Assembly (NCBI RefSeq): GCF_900105985.1
Contig: NZ_FNUB01000004.1
Span: forward strand, 223,501-287,500
From: Tenacibaculum sp. MAR_2010_89
Lineage (GTDB): Bacteria > Bacteroidota > Bacteroidia > Flavobacteriales > Flavobacteriaceae
Length of the DNA stretch: 64,000 nt
Direction of reading: 5' to 3'
In this document: one piece after another, positions 28,728-36,894 of the stretch
Layout: each line of letters opens with the position of its first letter
Position numbering within the stretch: position 1 is the first letter of the stretch
Notes under the pieces: generated by a model
Told to the model about the DNA's origin: nothing
Seen by the model: the letters and a program-made list of their open reading frames with translations, nothing else
Database searches by the model: none
Program-made: the position numbers and the translations under genes

Positions 28728-29318
28728 TTGAAAGAAACTTTAATTAAATACATACCTAAAAAAGCTATCCCTTTGGTTGAATATTTGATAAACAAACATC
28801 AAGTAAACCTAAAAATAGTTAGTCAACGACAAACAAAGCATGGCGACTTTCGTCGTATGCCTGATGGAAGAATGCTAATAACAGTAAATAACAACTTGAA
28901 TCATTATCAGTTTTTATTAACGTTAATTCATGAGATTGCCCATCATGTTACACACCAAAAATTTGGAAGGGTACAACCTCATGGTAAAGAATGGAAAACT
29001 GTTTTTCAACATTTAATGCTTCCCTTCTTAGAACCTGAGATTTACCCTACTCAAATACTTCCTTATTTAGCTAATTATTTAAAAAACCCGAAAGCTAGTA
29101 CAGATACAGATGTAAATTTATCATTAGCTTTGCGTAATGGTAAAGCAGAACCAGGAAAGATTTTTATCTTTGAAGTTCCTAATGGAAATGTTTTTCAATT
29201 TAAAAACAGGCTATATAAAAGAGGCAACAAGCGTAGAACACGATATGAATGTTTGAACTTAACCAATAAACGTGTATACCTTTTTAATCAAAATGCAGAA
29301 GTTCTACTTATTCAGTAG
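28728..29318 (+). CDS. SprT-like zinc-dependent protein
   Basis: This 196-residue protein has the SprT-like metallopeptidase signature HEIAHH at residues 68-73, with the downstream HGKEWK containing a further likely metal ligand. The C-terminal part (FKNRLYKRGNKRRTRYECLN) is basic, as in other bacterial SprT proteins, but contains only one cysteine and so lacks a classical zinc ribbon. The start codon is TTG, which fits the conserved beginning of the domain. No ATG lies upstream in frame close by. It is 17 bases ahead of the manC-like gene and is probably cotranscribed with it. Confidence 0.85.
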   Translation: MKETLIKYIPKKAIPLVEYLINKHQVNLKIVSQRQTKHGDFRRMPDGRMLITVNNNLNHYQFLLTLIHEIAHHVTHQKFGRVQPHGKEWKTVFQHLMLPFLEPEIYPTQILPYLANYLKNPKASTDTDVNLSLALRNGKAEPGKIFIFEVPNGNVFQFKNRLYKRGNKRRTRYECLNLTNKRVYLFNQNAEVLLIQ

Positions 29319-29335
29319 TTAATACAATACAAATT

Positions 29336-30403
29336 ATGAGCAATAATTATTACGCAGTTATCATGGCAGGTGGTGTTGGGTCAAGATTTTGGCCAGTAAG
29401 CACACAACAATATCCTAAACAATTTCATGATATGTTAGGAACAGGGGAATCTTTGATTCAGAAAACTTTTAGTCGAATAAATCAACTAATCCCTTCAGAC
29501 AATATTTTAATAGCAACAAATAAACGCTATGAATCATTAGTTTTAGATCAATTACCTAAAGTAAAAAGCAAGCAGTTACTATTAGAACCTACCATGCGAA
29601 ATACAGCTCCATGCATTTTATATTCTGCATTAAAAATACATCAACAAAATCCAAATGCAGTAATGCTAGTAGCACCTTCTGATCATTGGATTGAAAATGA
29701 AAATGAATTTTTAAACAATATTAAAACTTCATTTAATGCTTGTGAAAAACAAGATATTTTGATGACCCTTGGAATCCAACCAGACTCTCCAAATACTGGC
29801 TATGGATATATACAATTCGAAGAGCATGAATCTAGTATAAAAAAAGTAAAAAACTTCACTGAAAAACCAAACTTAGATAAAGCTAAAGAGTTTTTAGCAA
29901 GTGGTGATTATTTATGGAATGCTGGAATATTTGTTTGGTCAACAAAAAGTATTTTAAAAGCCTTTAGTGAATTTTTACCTGAAATGGTTGCTACTTTAGA
30001 TGATGGAAATAATGTATATAATACTGACTTTGAAGATGACTTTATAAACAATAACTATAAATCATGTGAAAATATTTCTATTGATTTTGGAGTAATGGAG
30101 CGTGCTAAAAACGTACATGTCTTGCCCGTTAACTTTGGATGGAATGATCTTGGAACTTGGGGTTCACTTTACAATAAACTACCTAAAGATGAGCAAAAAA
30201 ATGCTATTGTAGGAGCTAAAACTATTTTTAGAGATTCAAGTGGTAATATGGTAAGAACTCAAAATGGTAAAAAAGTTATTATCCAAGGATTATCAAATTT
30301 TATAGTAGTTGAAAAAGATGATGTACTTTTAATATGCCCAAAAGATGATGAACAAGAAATAAAACAAATTGCCGCACAAGCAAAAGAGACATTTAACAAC
30401 TAA
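29336..30403 (+). CDS. manC: mannose-1-phosphate guanylyltransferase
   Basis: This 355-residue enzyme makes GDP-mannose from mannose-1-phosphate and GTP, the precursor of mannose- and fucose-containing surface polysaccharides. The nucleotide-binding motif AGGVGSRFWPVS is at the N-terminus, and the motif FTEKPNLDKAKEF with YLWNAGIFVW follows, as in ManC. The C-terminal part is short, so this is the monofunctional form without the phosphomannose-isomerase domain. It ends at a bidirectional terminator. Confidence 0.93.
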   Translation: MSNNYYAVIMAGGVGSRFWPVSTQQYPKQFHDMLGTGESLIQKTFSRINQLIPSDNILIATNKRYESLVLDQLPKVKSKQLLLEPTMRNTAPCILYSALKIHQQNPNAVMLVAPSDHWIENENEFLNNIKTSFNACEKQDILMTLGIQPDSPNTGYGYIQFEEHESSIKKVKNFTEKPNLDKAKEFLASGDYLWNAGIFVWSTKSILKAFSEFLPEMVATLDDGNNVYNTDFEDDFINNNYKSCENISIDFGVMERAKNVHVLPVNFGWNDLGTWGSLYNKLPKDEQKNAIVGAKTIFRDSSGNMVRTQNGKKVIIQGLSNFIVVEKDDVLLICPKDDEQEIKQIAAQAKETFNN

Positions 30404-30411
30404 AAAATAAT

Positions 30412-30447
30412 AAAAAATCCGAAGCTACTACTTCGGATTTTTTTTAT
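30412..30447. terminator. bidirectional terminator between manC and the thioredoxin gene
   Basis: AATCCGAAG (30416-30424) pairs with CTTCGGATT (30431-30439), flanked by A on the left and eight T on the right. It can therefore serve the converging genes on both strands. Confidence 0.9.
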
Positions 30448-30919
30448 AATGTTTTTTTATAACAGCTTCAAAAAAAGGATAATAATATTCAGTCATATAG
30501 CTTCCTCTTTTTTCTCCTAAAACCTTTTCCCTTTTATCTATTAACAATACCATAGGAAAAGAATTTTTATATTTTTTACTTAGTCTTTTGTTTACAACAG
30601 CAACTTCTTTAGTAACTAAATCCTTATTTCTTGGAAAATTAGCCATGTATAGAATCATATTTTCATTGGCATACTCTACAAATTTACTAGTATGAAATAA
30701 TTCTCTATCTAATTTTATGCAAGGTCCACACCAATCAGATCCTGTGAAATAGATTAACACAGGTTTTTTCTCTTTTTTCGACTTTTTTAAAGCTTCCTCA
30801 TAAGATGTTTCCCAAGTAACTTTAATCTGTTTATTTGACTCATCAGTAATTGCTTTATTTTGTGAAAAAACAATGTTAACTGCAAATAACAAAACTAAAA
30901 AGGTTATTATTTTTTTCAT
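30428..30919 (-). CDS. secreted thioredoxin-family protein
   Basis: This 163-residue protein has a signal peptide (FLVLLFAVNIVFSQ) and one thioredoxin domain with the active site WCGPC in YFTGSDWCGPCIKLDREL. It is of the thioredoxin-7/DUF255-like type and is likely to reduce or oxidise disulfides in the periplasm. Its 3' end overlaps the bidirectional terminator. It lies 46 bases downstream of lpxK on the same strand. Confidence 0.88.
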   Translation of the reverse strand: MKKIITFLVLLFAVNIVFSQNKAITDESNKQIKVTWETSYEEALKKSKKEKKPVLIYFTGSDWCGPCIKLDRELFHTSKFVEYANENMILYMANFPRNKDLVTKEVAVVNKRLSKKYKNSFPMVLLIDKREKVLGEKRGSYMTEYYYPFFEAVIKKHYKKNPK

Positions 30920-30965
30920 CTATATTTATTTTACCTATTCCAAAATATCAAAAATAATACCATTA

Positions 30966-32000
30966 TTAATTGAGCATAGTTGTTACATGCCCCTCAATTA
31001 TAGTATCAAACTTTTGTTTATTTGTTAAAAATGAACTTTCTATTGGTAAATAGAATAGATTATCTACCCTATTTTCTAATCTAACAAAATCTTTTTCAGT
31101 TGTAAGTATTACTTTCCCTAAGGATACAATATTATTGTATTCCAACTTTATTTTTTCAATATCACCTTTAGTAAAGTGATGATGATCTGGAAATTTCAAA
31201 TGTCTAACTTTTATATTTTTAGATTTTAAAAATTGTAAGAAAGGGGCTGGATTTGCAATTCCAGTAACCACGATAATTTCTTCTCCTATTAACTTATCAA
31301 TAAGTATATTTTGGTTCCCATACAACTTTGTATCATATGAAATTGTTGTAAAAAACAGCTCTTGATAACTTTCTGGATTAATTTTCTTAATTATATCTTT
31401 TTGCTCTTTATCTGATAAATCATCTGGACATTTAGTTACAATTATAATATCTGCTCTTTTAGCTCCTCTCCTACTTTCTCTTAAATTTCCAGTTGGCAAA
31501 ATGTAATCATTTACATATAAATCTTCATACTTAGTTAATAACACATATAAACTTGCCTTAACTTTTCTATGCTGAAAAGCATCATCTAATAATATAACTT
31601 CTGGCTTATTTGTTTGCTTTATCAACTCCTGGATACCATTAACTCTATTTGCATCAACAGCTACAGTAATCTTATCATTAAACTTCTTATAAAATTGTAA
31701 TGGTTCATCACCTACATCTTCTGCTAAATGTTTTGAAGTTACAATTTGAAACCCTTTTGTTTTTCTTTTATATCCCCTACTTAATGTAGCTAGCTTATAG
31801 TTTTTACTTAATAAACGTATTAAATATTCTATTTGAGGAGATTTTCCCGTTCCTCCAACACTTAAATTACCTACAGCAATTAGTGGAAAAGCAAAAGATT
31901 TTTCTTTATAAAAATTTTTATCAAACAATATATTACGAATACTCGTAACAATATCATATATAACGGCTATTGGAAATAATAAAAAACGGATTACTTTCAT
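30966..32000 (-). CDS. lpxK: tetraacyldisaccharide 4'-kinase
   Basis: LpxK phosphorylates the 4' position of the lipid A disaccharide at the inner membrane. The 344-residue protein has an N-terminal hydrophobic anchor (FLLFPIAVIYDIVTSIRN) and the Walker A motif GNLSVGGTGKSP, characteristic of the family, near residue 49. The segment AFQHRKVKASLYVLL includes the DDAFQH motif. The start codon lies in an eight-base inverted repeat TTACTTTC/GAAAGTAA (31991-32014). It is divergent from the Nif3-like gene. Confidence 0.95.
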   Translation of the reverse strand: MKVIRFLLFPIAVIYDIVTSIRNILFDKNFYKEKSFAFPLIAVGNLSVGGTGKSPQIEYLIRLLSKNYKLATLSRGYKRKTKGFQIVTSKHLAEDVGDEPLQFYKKFNDKITVAVDANRVNGIQELIKQTNKPEVILLDDAFQHRKVKASLYVLLTKYEDLYVNDYILPTGNLRESRRGAKRADIIIVTKCPDDLSDKEQKDIIKKINPESYQELFFTTISYDTKLYGNQNILIDKLIGEEIIVVTGIANPAPFLQFLKSKNIKVRHLKFPDHHHFTKGDIEKIKLEYNNIVSLGKVILTTEKDFVRLENRVDNLFYLPIESSFLTNKQKFDTIIEGHVTTMLN

Positions 32001-32024
32001 TACAACGAAAGTAATTAAAAATCT

Positions 32025-32032
32025 TAACTTTG
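32025..32032 (+). promoter_or_regulatory. probable -7 element of the Nif3-like gene
   Basis: TAACTTTG matches the -7 consensus TAnnTTTG and lies 30 bases before the start codon. No good -33 element was seen. Confidence 0.4.
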
Positions 32033-32062
32033 ATATTGAATTAAAACTTGTAAAACTTAACT

Positions 32063-33157
32063 ATGCAAATAAGAGATATTACAAATTATATTGAACAATT
32101 AGCACCTCTTTCTTATGCAGAAGATTTTGATAATGTAGGACTTCTTATAGGTAGTTACTCAACAAAAGTTAAAGGTGTTTTAGTAACTTTAGACACTCTA
32201 GAAAAAACTATTGATGAAGCAATAGCCAAAAAATGTAATCTAATCATAAGTTTTCATCCTATAATATTCAGTGGCCTAAAAAAATTAAATGGAAACAACT
32301 ATGTTGAACGAGTTGTATTAAAAGCTATTCAAAACAACATTGCTATTTACGCTACACATACGGCTTTAGATAATGTTCAAAATGGAGTTTCTGCTAAAAT
32401 GTGTGAAGTCTTAGGATTACAAAACATTAAAACATTAATTCCTAAAAAAGGAACTATTAAAAAACTAACTACATACGTACCTATTAATAATGCTAACTCT
32501 CTTCGAGAACAATTATTTAATGTTGGAGCGGGTACTATTGGTAATTATGATAATTGCTCCTTTAGTATGGATGGAAAAAGTAGTTTTAAAGGAAATGAAA
32601 GTTCAAATCCTAAAATTGGTAAAAAAGGAGAATTAACTTTTGAAGAAGAAACATGTATTTCAATAACCTATGATAGTTATTTAGAAGGAAAAATATTAAA
32701 TACTTTATTTAATAACCATCCTTACGAAGAAGTGGCTTACGAAATAATAACACTTAATAATAAAAATCAACATGTTGGAATGGGAATGATTGGAGAGTTT
32801 TCTTCTGAAATGAATGAAAATGAGTTTCTTCGATTTGTTAAAAAAACATTTAAAACTGATTGTGTTCGTCATTCAGAATTATTAAATAAATCAATAAAAA
32901 AAGTAGCTGTATTAGGAGGTTCAGGTAGTTTTGCAATTAATAATGCTATAAAGGCCAAAGCAGATGCATATATTAGTTCAGATTTTAAATACCATGAATT
33001 TTTTAAGGCTGAAAAAAATATTTTACTAGCTGATGTTGGTCATTATGAAAGTGAGCAGTTTACAAAAAATATTTTGGTTGATTATCTTAGCAAAAAATTT
33101 AGTACTTTTGCAATTATTTTAAGCGAAGAAAGTACAAATCCAATATACTATATATAA
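32063..33157 (+). CDS. Nif3-like dinuclear metal-centre protein (YqfO type)
   Basis: This 364-residue protein belongs to the Nif3/DUF34 family, a hexameric protein with a two-metal centre. Conserved parts are AEDFDNVGLLIG near the N-terminus, the metal-binding segment ISFHPIIF, and ATHTALDNVQNG. A YqfO-type insertion domain is present in the middle (about residues 125-240), and the C-terminal metal site is in LADVGHYESEQF. Its cellular role is uncertain; it may act on damaged metabolites. Two bases separate it from the DUF164 protein gene, a pairing that recurs in many bacteria. Confidence 0.92.
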   Translation: MQIRDITNYIEQLAPLSYAEDFDNVGLLIGSYSTKVKGVLVTLDTLEKTIDEAIAKKCNLIISFHPIIFSGLKKLNGNNYVERVVLKAIQNNIAIYATHTALDNVQNGVSAKMCEVLGLQNIKTLIPKKGTIKKLTTYVPINNANSLREQLFNVGAGTIGNYDNCSFSMDGKSSFKGNESSNPKIGKKGELTFEEETCISITYDSYLEGKILNTLFNNHPYEEVAYEIITLNNKNQHVGMGMIGEFSSEMNENEFLRFVKKTFKTDCVRHSELLNKSIKKVAVLGGSGSFAINNAIKAKADAYISSDFKYHEFFKAEKNILLADVGHYESEQFTKNILVDYLSKKFSTFAIILSEESTNPIYYI

Positions 33158-33159
33158 AG

Positions 33160-33930
33160 ATGGCAAAAAAAGAAGTAACGGTAGAAGAAAAATTAAGAGC
33201 GTTATATGATTTACAGCTAATTGACTCTAGAATAGATGAAATCAGAAATGTTCGTGGTGAATTACCTTTAGAAGTTGAAGATTTAGAAGATGAAGTTGCC
33301 GGATTAAATACCAGACTTTCTAATTTATCAAGCGATTTAGCTAGTTTAGAATCTGATATTAATAGTAAAAAGTTAGCTATTACTGAATCTAAAGCTCTTA
33401 TAAAGAAGTACGAAGAACAACAAAAGAATGTTCGTAACAATCGTGAATTTGATTCTTTAACAAAAGAAGTTGAATATCAAGAATTAGAAATTCAATTATC
33501 AGAAAAAAGAATTAAAGAGTACAAAGCTAAAATAGCTCAGAAAAATGAGGTAATTGCAGGTACAAAAGACAAATTAACTCAGCAAGAAAATCATTTAACT
33601 CACAAGAAAAATGAACTTGATGCCATTTTAAAAGAAACAGAAAAAGAGGAGCAATTATTAAAAGACAAATCTAAAGAGTATTCTGAATCTATAGATACTC
33701 ATTTATTAAATGCTTATTCAAGAATTCGTAATAAAGTAAAAAACGGATTAGCTGTTGTTTCTATTGAACGTGGTGCTGCTGGAGGATCTTTCTTTACTAT
33801 TCCACCTCAAATTCAATTAGAGATTGCTAATCGTAAAAAAATTACGATAGATGAGCATAGTGGTCGTATTTTAGTTGATTCTGCTTTAGCTGCTGAAGAA
33901 CGTGAAAAAATTGATAGCTTATTTTCATAA
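33160..33930 (+). CDS. DUF164 coiled-coil protein with a cysteine-free zinc-ribbon relic
   Basis: This 256-residue protein has a long antiparallel coiled coil (about residues 30-190, rich in E, K, L and S). A C-terminal domain follows that in other bacteria is a C4 zinc ribbon (C-x2-C then PPQ, then C-x2-C-GRIL). Here the flanking sequence is kept (IPPQIQLEIANRKKI and EHSGRILVDSA), but all four cysteines are replaced, the first pair falling in RGAAGGSFF. It therefore cannot bind zinc in the usual way. It is coupled to the Nif3-like gene. Confidence 0.9.
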   Translation: MAKKEVTVEEKLRALYDLQLIDSRIDEIRNVRGELPLEVEDLEDEVAGLNTRLSNLSSDLASLESDINSKKLAITESKALIKKYEEQQKNVRNNREFDSLTKEVEYQELEIQLSEKRIKEYKAKIAQKNEVIAGTKDKLTQQENHLTHKKNELDAILKETEKEEQLLKDKSKEYSESIDTHLLNAYSRIRNKVKNGLAVVSIERGAAGGSFFTIPPQIQLEIANRKKITIDEHSGRILVDSALAAEEREKIDSLFS

Positions 33931-33950
33931 AAAGCTACTTATATAAACAC

Positions 33951-33982
33951 AAAAAAGCTCAATCTATAGATTGAGCTTTTTT
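33951..33982. terminator. bidirectional terminator between the DUF164 gene and rpsU
   Basis: AAAAAAGCTCAATC (33951-33964) and its exact complement (33969-33982) enclose the loop TATA. The A and T ends serve both strands. Confidence 0.92.
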
Positions 33983-34002
33983 ATTATTCTAAAAAACAAA
34001 TA

Positions 34003-34191
34003 CTAATCTTCTTTGAATAGTTGCTCTTTATAAGCTGCTTTCTTAACTTCAGCACGTCTAATTACAGATGGCTTATCGTATTGTTTTCTATTTCTTAATT
34101 GTTGTAAAATTTTAACGTCTCTATACTTACGCTTGTAACGTTTTAAGGCTCTATCTATGTTCTCACCTTCTTTTACTATAATTTTTAACAT
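34003..34191 (-). CDS. rpsU: 30S ribosomal protein S21
   Basis: Ribosomal protein bS21 binds the platform. In Bacteroidota it helps to cover the anti-Shine-Dalgarno end of 16S rRNA together with bS6 and bS18. The 62-residue product begins MLKIIVKEGENIDRALKRYK and has the usual basic helices. The start is fixed by that conserved N-terminus. The 20 bases in front of the ATG contain only A and T apart from a single G, with no GGAGG-like site. It is transcribed alone from a promoter about 250 bases upstream. Confidence 0.96.
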   Translation of the reverse strand: MLKIIVKEGENIDRALKRYKRKYRDVKILQQLRNRKQYDKPSVIRRAEVKKAAYKEQLFKED

Positions 34192-34437
34192 ATATTATTA
34201 TATTTAATATTCTTAAATTACTCTCTATTTAAACTTCATTTTACATACTATAAGTAAACCTATTTTATATTGAATACTTTTAGCATGAAAATACCTAACC
34301 TTTACAGGTTAAATAATTCTATTAAAAAAAAGAAAAACTTAATAAAAAGTAACTTTGAAGTTTTGATTAAACACTTAAAAAAGTGTTTTTAAAATCTCAG
34401 ATATTTCCCCTTTAAGGATAGAACAAAAATGAAGGTA

Positions 34438-34469
34438 CAAATTTATAACTTATTTAATGAGTAAACAAA
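34438..34469 (-). promoter_or_regulatory. promoter of rpsU
   Basis: The minus strand has TTTG (34466-34469), 20 bases, then TAAATTTG (34438-34445). Both elements match the consensus. It implies a leader of about 240 bases. Confidence 0.7.
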
Positions 34470-34484
34470 TAAATGCCAGTAAAT

Positions 34485-34513
34485 AAAAAAGCTCAATCTT
34501 AAACGATTGAGCT
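34485..34513 (-). terminator. intrinsic terminator after prfA
   Basis: GATTGAGC pairs with GCTCAATC on the minus strand (34505-34512 with 34491-34498) with a six-base loop, followed by six T. The stem sequence repeats that of the terminator at 33951-33982. Confidence 0.85.
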
Positions 34514-34525
34514 CTATATATTATA

Positions 34526-35602
34526 TTAAATTGTTTCTCCTAATTCTTTTAGCTTAGACGTATTTTCAGCTAACATTAATTCATCAATAATTTTTTGAAT
34601 ATCACCGTTTACAATATTTTGTAGATCATACAATGTTAATCCAATACGATGATCAGTTACACGTCCTTGTGGGTAGTTGTATGTTCTAATCTTTGCAGAA
34701 CGATCACCAGATGTAACCATTGACCCACGTTTTGCAGCATCAGCTTCTTGTTTCTTAGCTAACTCCATATCATACAAACGTGAACGTAATACTTTAAAAG
34801 CTTTCTCTTTATTTTTATGTTGTGATTTTTGATCTTGACATTGTGCTACTAAACCAGTTGGAATATGCGTTAAACGAACAGCTGAATAAGTTGTATTTAC
34901 AGATTGACCTCCAGGACCAGATGAACAGAAAAAGTCAATACGAACGTCTTTAGGATTAATTTCTACGTCAAATTCTTCAGCTTCTGGAAAAACCATACAA
35001 GTAGCTGCCGAAGTATGAACCCTACCCTGAGTTTCCGTTTGAGGCACACGTTGTACACGATGTACACCAGCTTCAAACTTTAACGTTCCATACACATCAT
35101 CTCCACTAACTTCAAATTGTATTTCTTTAAACCCTCCATTGGTTCCTTCAGAAAAATCTACAGTAGAAACTTTCCAGCCTCTTCCTTCACAATACTTAGT
35201 ATACATTCTAAATAAATCTCCAGCAAAAATACTTGCTTCATCACCACCAGTACCTGCACGTAATTCTACTACAGCGTTTTTACCATCTTCAGGATCTTTA
35301 GGTATTAATAAGAACTTGATTTCATCCTCTAAAACAGGGATACGAGCTTTAGACTCTTCCATTTCCATTTTAGCCATTTCTACCATTTCCGCATCACTTC
35401 CATCAGCTATAATTTCTTTAGCCTCTTCAATTGTATTTACAAGCCCTTCGTATTCGTTTGCTTTTTTTACAACTTTTCCTAAATCTTTATATTCTTTATT
35501 TAATTGTACGTAACGTTTTTGATCAGAAATCACGTCAGGTTGAATGATTAAATCTGACACTTCATCAAAGCGTTGTTTAACTATCTGTAATTTGTCTAGC
35601 AT
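34526..35602 (-). CDS. prfA: peptide chain release factor 1
   Basis: RF1 recognises UAA and UAG stop codons and triggers release of the finished protein. The 358-residue product carries the GGQ motif in [20 protein letters not shown]. In the codon-recognition region the motif is PQT ([19 protein letters not shown]), fitting the RF1 pattern P-x-T and not the SPF motif of RF2. It is a single gene, divergent from the small lipoprotein at 35682. Confidence 0.97.
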   Translation of the reverse strand: MLDKLQIVKQRFDEVSDLIIQPDVISDQKRYVQLNKEYKDLGKVVKKANEYEGLVNTIEEAKEIIADGSDAEMVEMAKMEMEESKARIPVLEDEIKFLLIPKDPEDGKNAVVELRAGTGGDEASIFAGDLFRMYTKYCEGRGWKVSTVDFSEGTNGGFKEIQFEVSGDDVYGTLKFEAGVHRVQRVPQTETQGRVHTSAATCMVFPEAEEFDVEINPKDVRIDFFCSSGPGGQSVNTTYSAVRLTHIPTGLVAQCQDQKSQHKNKEKAFKVLRSRLYDMELAKKQEADAAKRGSMVTSGDRSAKIRTYNYPQGRVTDHRIGLTLYDLQNIVNGDIQKIIDELMLAENTSKLKELGETI

Positions 35603-35618
35603 TATATCTTTTCTTGGA

Positions 35619-35648
35619 TTGCGAATTTACGATTTTTCTTTAAATTTG
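35619..35648 (+). promoter_or_regulatory. promoter of the small lipoprotein gene
   Basis: TTG (35619-35621), 19 bases, then TAAATTTG (35641-35648) match the consensus. It is 33 bases before the start codon. Confidence 0.6.
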
Positions 35649-35681
35649 AGCAACACACAACTAACTTAAAACAAACTTATT

Positions 35682-36107
35682 ATGAGATTTCTTTTTCTCT
35701 TTTTATGCGTTACTCTTATACTTTCCTGCAAATCTAACACATTAAAACCTACTTTTCTTATTGGAAAATGGCAACGCATAAATGATAAACCTAATCAAAT
35801 TACATATGAAAACTGGAACTCAAGTTATAAAGGATCAGGCTTTACACTAAAAAAAGGAGATACTATTTTTAAAGAAATTCTAACTATAGAAACTATTAAC
35901 GACACTCTGCATCTTAAAGTTACAGGTGTTAACAATAAACCTACTCTATTTAAATTCATACAACAAACAGATTCATCATTTATTTGTGAAAATAAATTAA
36001 ATGAATTCCCAAAAAAAATAAAATATTGGAAAAACAACTCAAATCTACATGCTCAAGTTTCAAATGATAGTTTTAAAATAGATTTTACATTTAAAAAATT
36101 AAATTAA
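35682..36107 (+). CDS. small lipoprotein of unknown function
   Basis: This 141-residue lipoprotein has a signal with the lipobox LILSC (cysteine 16). The mature part begins LIGKWQRINDKP and then alternates short beta strands (TILTIETINDTLHLKVTG-like), a pattern that recalls lipocalin-like or DUF6265-like flavobacterial proteins. I cannot assign it firmly. It has its own promoter and is followed by 109 bases before the TetR gene. Confidence 0.7.
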   Translation: MRFLFLFLCVTLILSCKSNTLKPTFLIGKWQRINDKPNQITYENWNSSYKGSGFTLKKGDTIFKEILTIETINDTLHLKVTGVNNKPTLFKFIQQTDSSFICENKLNEFPKKIKYWKNNSNLHAQVSNDSFKIDFTFKKLN

Positions 36108-36190
36108 TCACATTATTTTCATTTATTAACTGTAAGTAAATATTTATATTTATTTAACATTCTTTTACTCATTATTGAAAGTAATACTAT

Positions 36191-36198
36191 TAACTTTG
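36191..36198 (+). promoter_or_regulatory. probable -7 element of the TetR-exporter operon
   Basis: TAACTTTG matches TAnnTTTG and lies 19 bases before the TetR start codon. No convincing -33 element was seen. Confidence 0.4.
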
Positions 36199-36216
36199 CG
36201 GTAAATATTTTTAATT

Positions 36217-36894
36217 ATGAAAAATTTACTGTCAAATATTAAAATAGAAACCCCAAAAGGGATCTATATAAAAAACCCTGAATCATCCGATTTAGGGAAA
36301 AGAATAGTTGAATATAGTATTATTTTAATTGAAAAATTTGGCTTCGAAAGCTTCAATTTCAAAAAACTCGGAAAAGAAATTGGATCAAACGAAAGTTCTA
36401 TATATAGATATTTTGAAAGCAAACACAACTTGTTAATTTATTTAACCTCTTGGTATTGGGGATGGATAGAATATCAATTAGTTATTGAAACATATAGTAT
36501 TAATAATTCTAAAGATAAATTAATTACCGCTCTAAAAGTTGTTACGAGAACCACTGTTCAAGACAGTAATTATGGGCATATTAATGAGATTTTATTAAAT
36601 AAGATTGTAATAAACGAAAATTCTAAATCTTATTTAACTATAGATGTTGATGCTGAAAATAAAGAAGGATATTTTATGACCTATAAAAGAGTTGTAAAAA
36701 GATTATCTGAAATGATTTCTGGGCACAATCCTAAATATAAATATCCTTTGAGTTTAGCTAGTACTATAACAGAAAGTTCACTTCATCAACACTTTACCAA
36801 GCAACATTTTCCTTCAATTACAAATTTTAAAAGCAACGATAATCCAACTGATTTTTTTATTGAACTAGTATTAAAGACATTATTAAATGAATAA
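36217..36894 (+). CDS. TetR/AcrR-family transcriptional regulator
   Basis: This 225-residue protein has a TetR-type helix-turn-helix near residues 28-70 (YSIILIEKFGFESFNFKKLGKEIG and NESSIYRYFESKHNLLIYL). A longer ligand-binding domain follows, with no recognised ligand motif. It is the first gene of an operon and overlaps the ABC-transporter gene by eight bases. The simplest inference is that it represses its own operon and responds to the exported compound or a related signal. Confidence 0.9.
   Translation: MKNLLSNIKIETPKGIYIKNPESSDLGKRIVEYSIILIEKFGFESFNFKKLGKEIGSNESSIYRYFESKHNLLIYLTSWYWGWIEYQLVIETYSINNSKDKLITALKVVTRTTVQDSNYGHINEILLNKIVINENSKSYLTIDVDAENKEGYFMTYKRVVKRLSEMISGHNPKYKYPLSLASTITESSLHQHFTKQHFPSITNFKSNDNPTDFFIELVLKTLLNE

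Larger units (their letters stand above)
34192..34525 (-). other. rpsU leader and rpsU-prfA intergenic region
   Basis: This 334-base gap holds the prfA terminator at its right end and the rpsU promoter next to it. The remaining 240 bases would be rpsU leader RNA. The leader contains a six-pair hairpin TAACCT/AGGTTA (34296-34311) and an eight-pair hairpin AAACACTT/AAGTGTTT with an A4 loop (34369-34388). No open reading frame of note was seen. Confidence 0.6.

Noticed and set aside
34369..34388. AAACACTT/AAGTGTTT hairpin as a terminator
   Set aside because: On the minus strand, which is the transcribed one here, no T run follows. It is described only as a leader hairpin.
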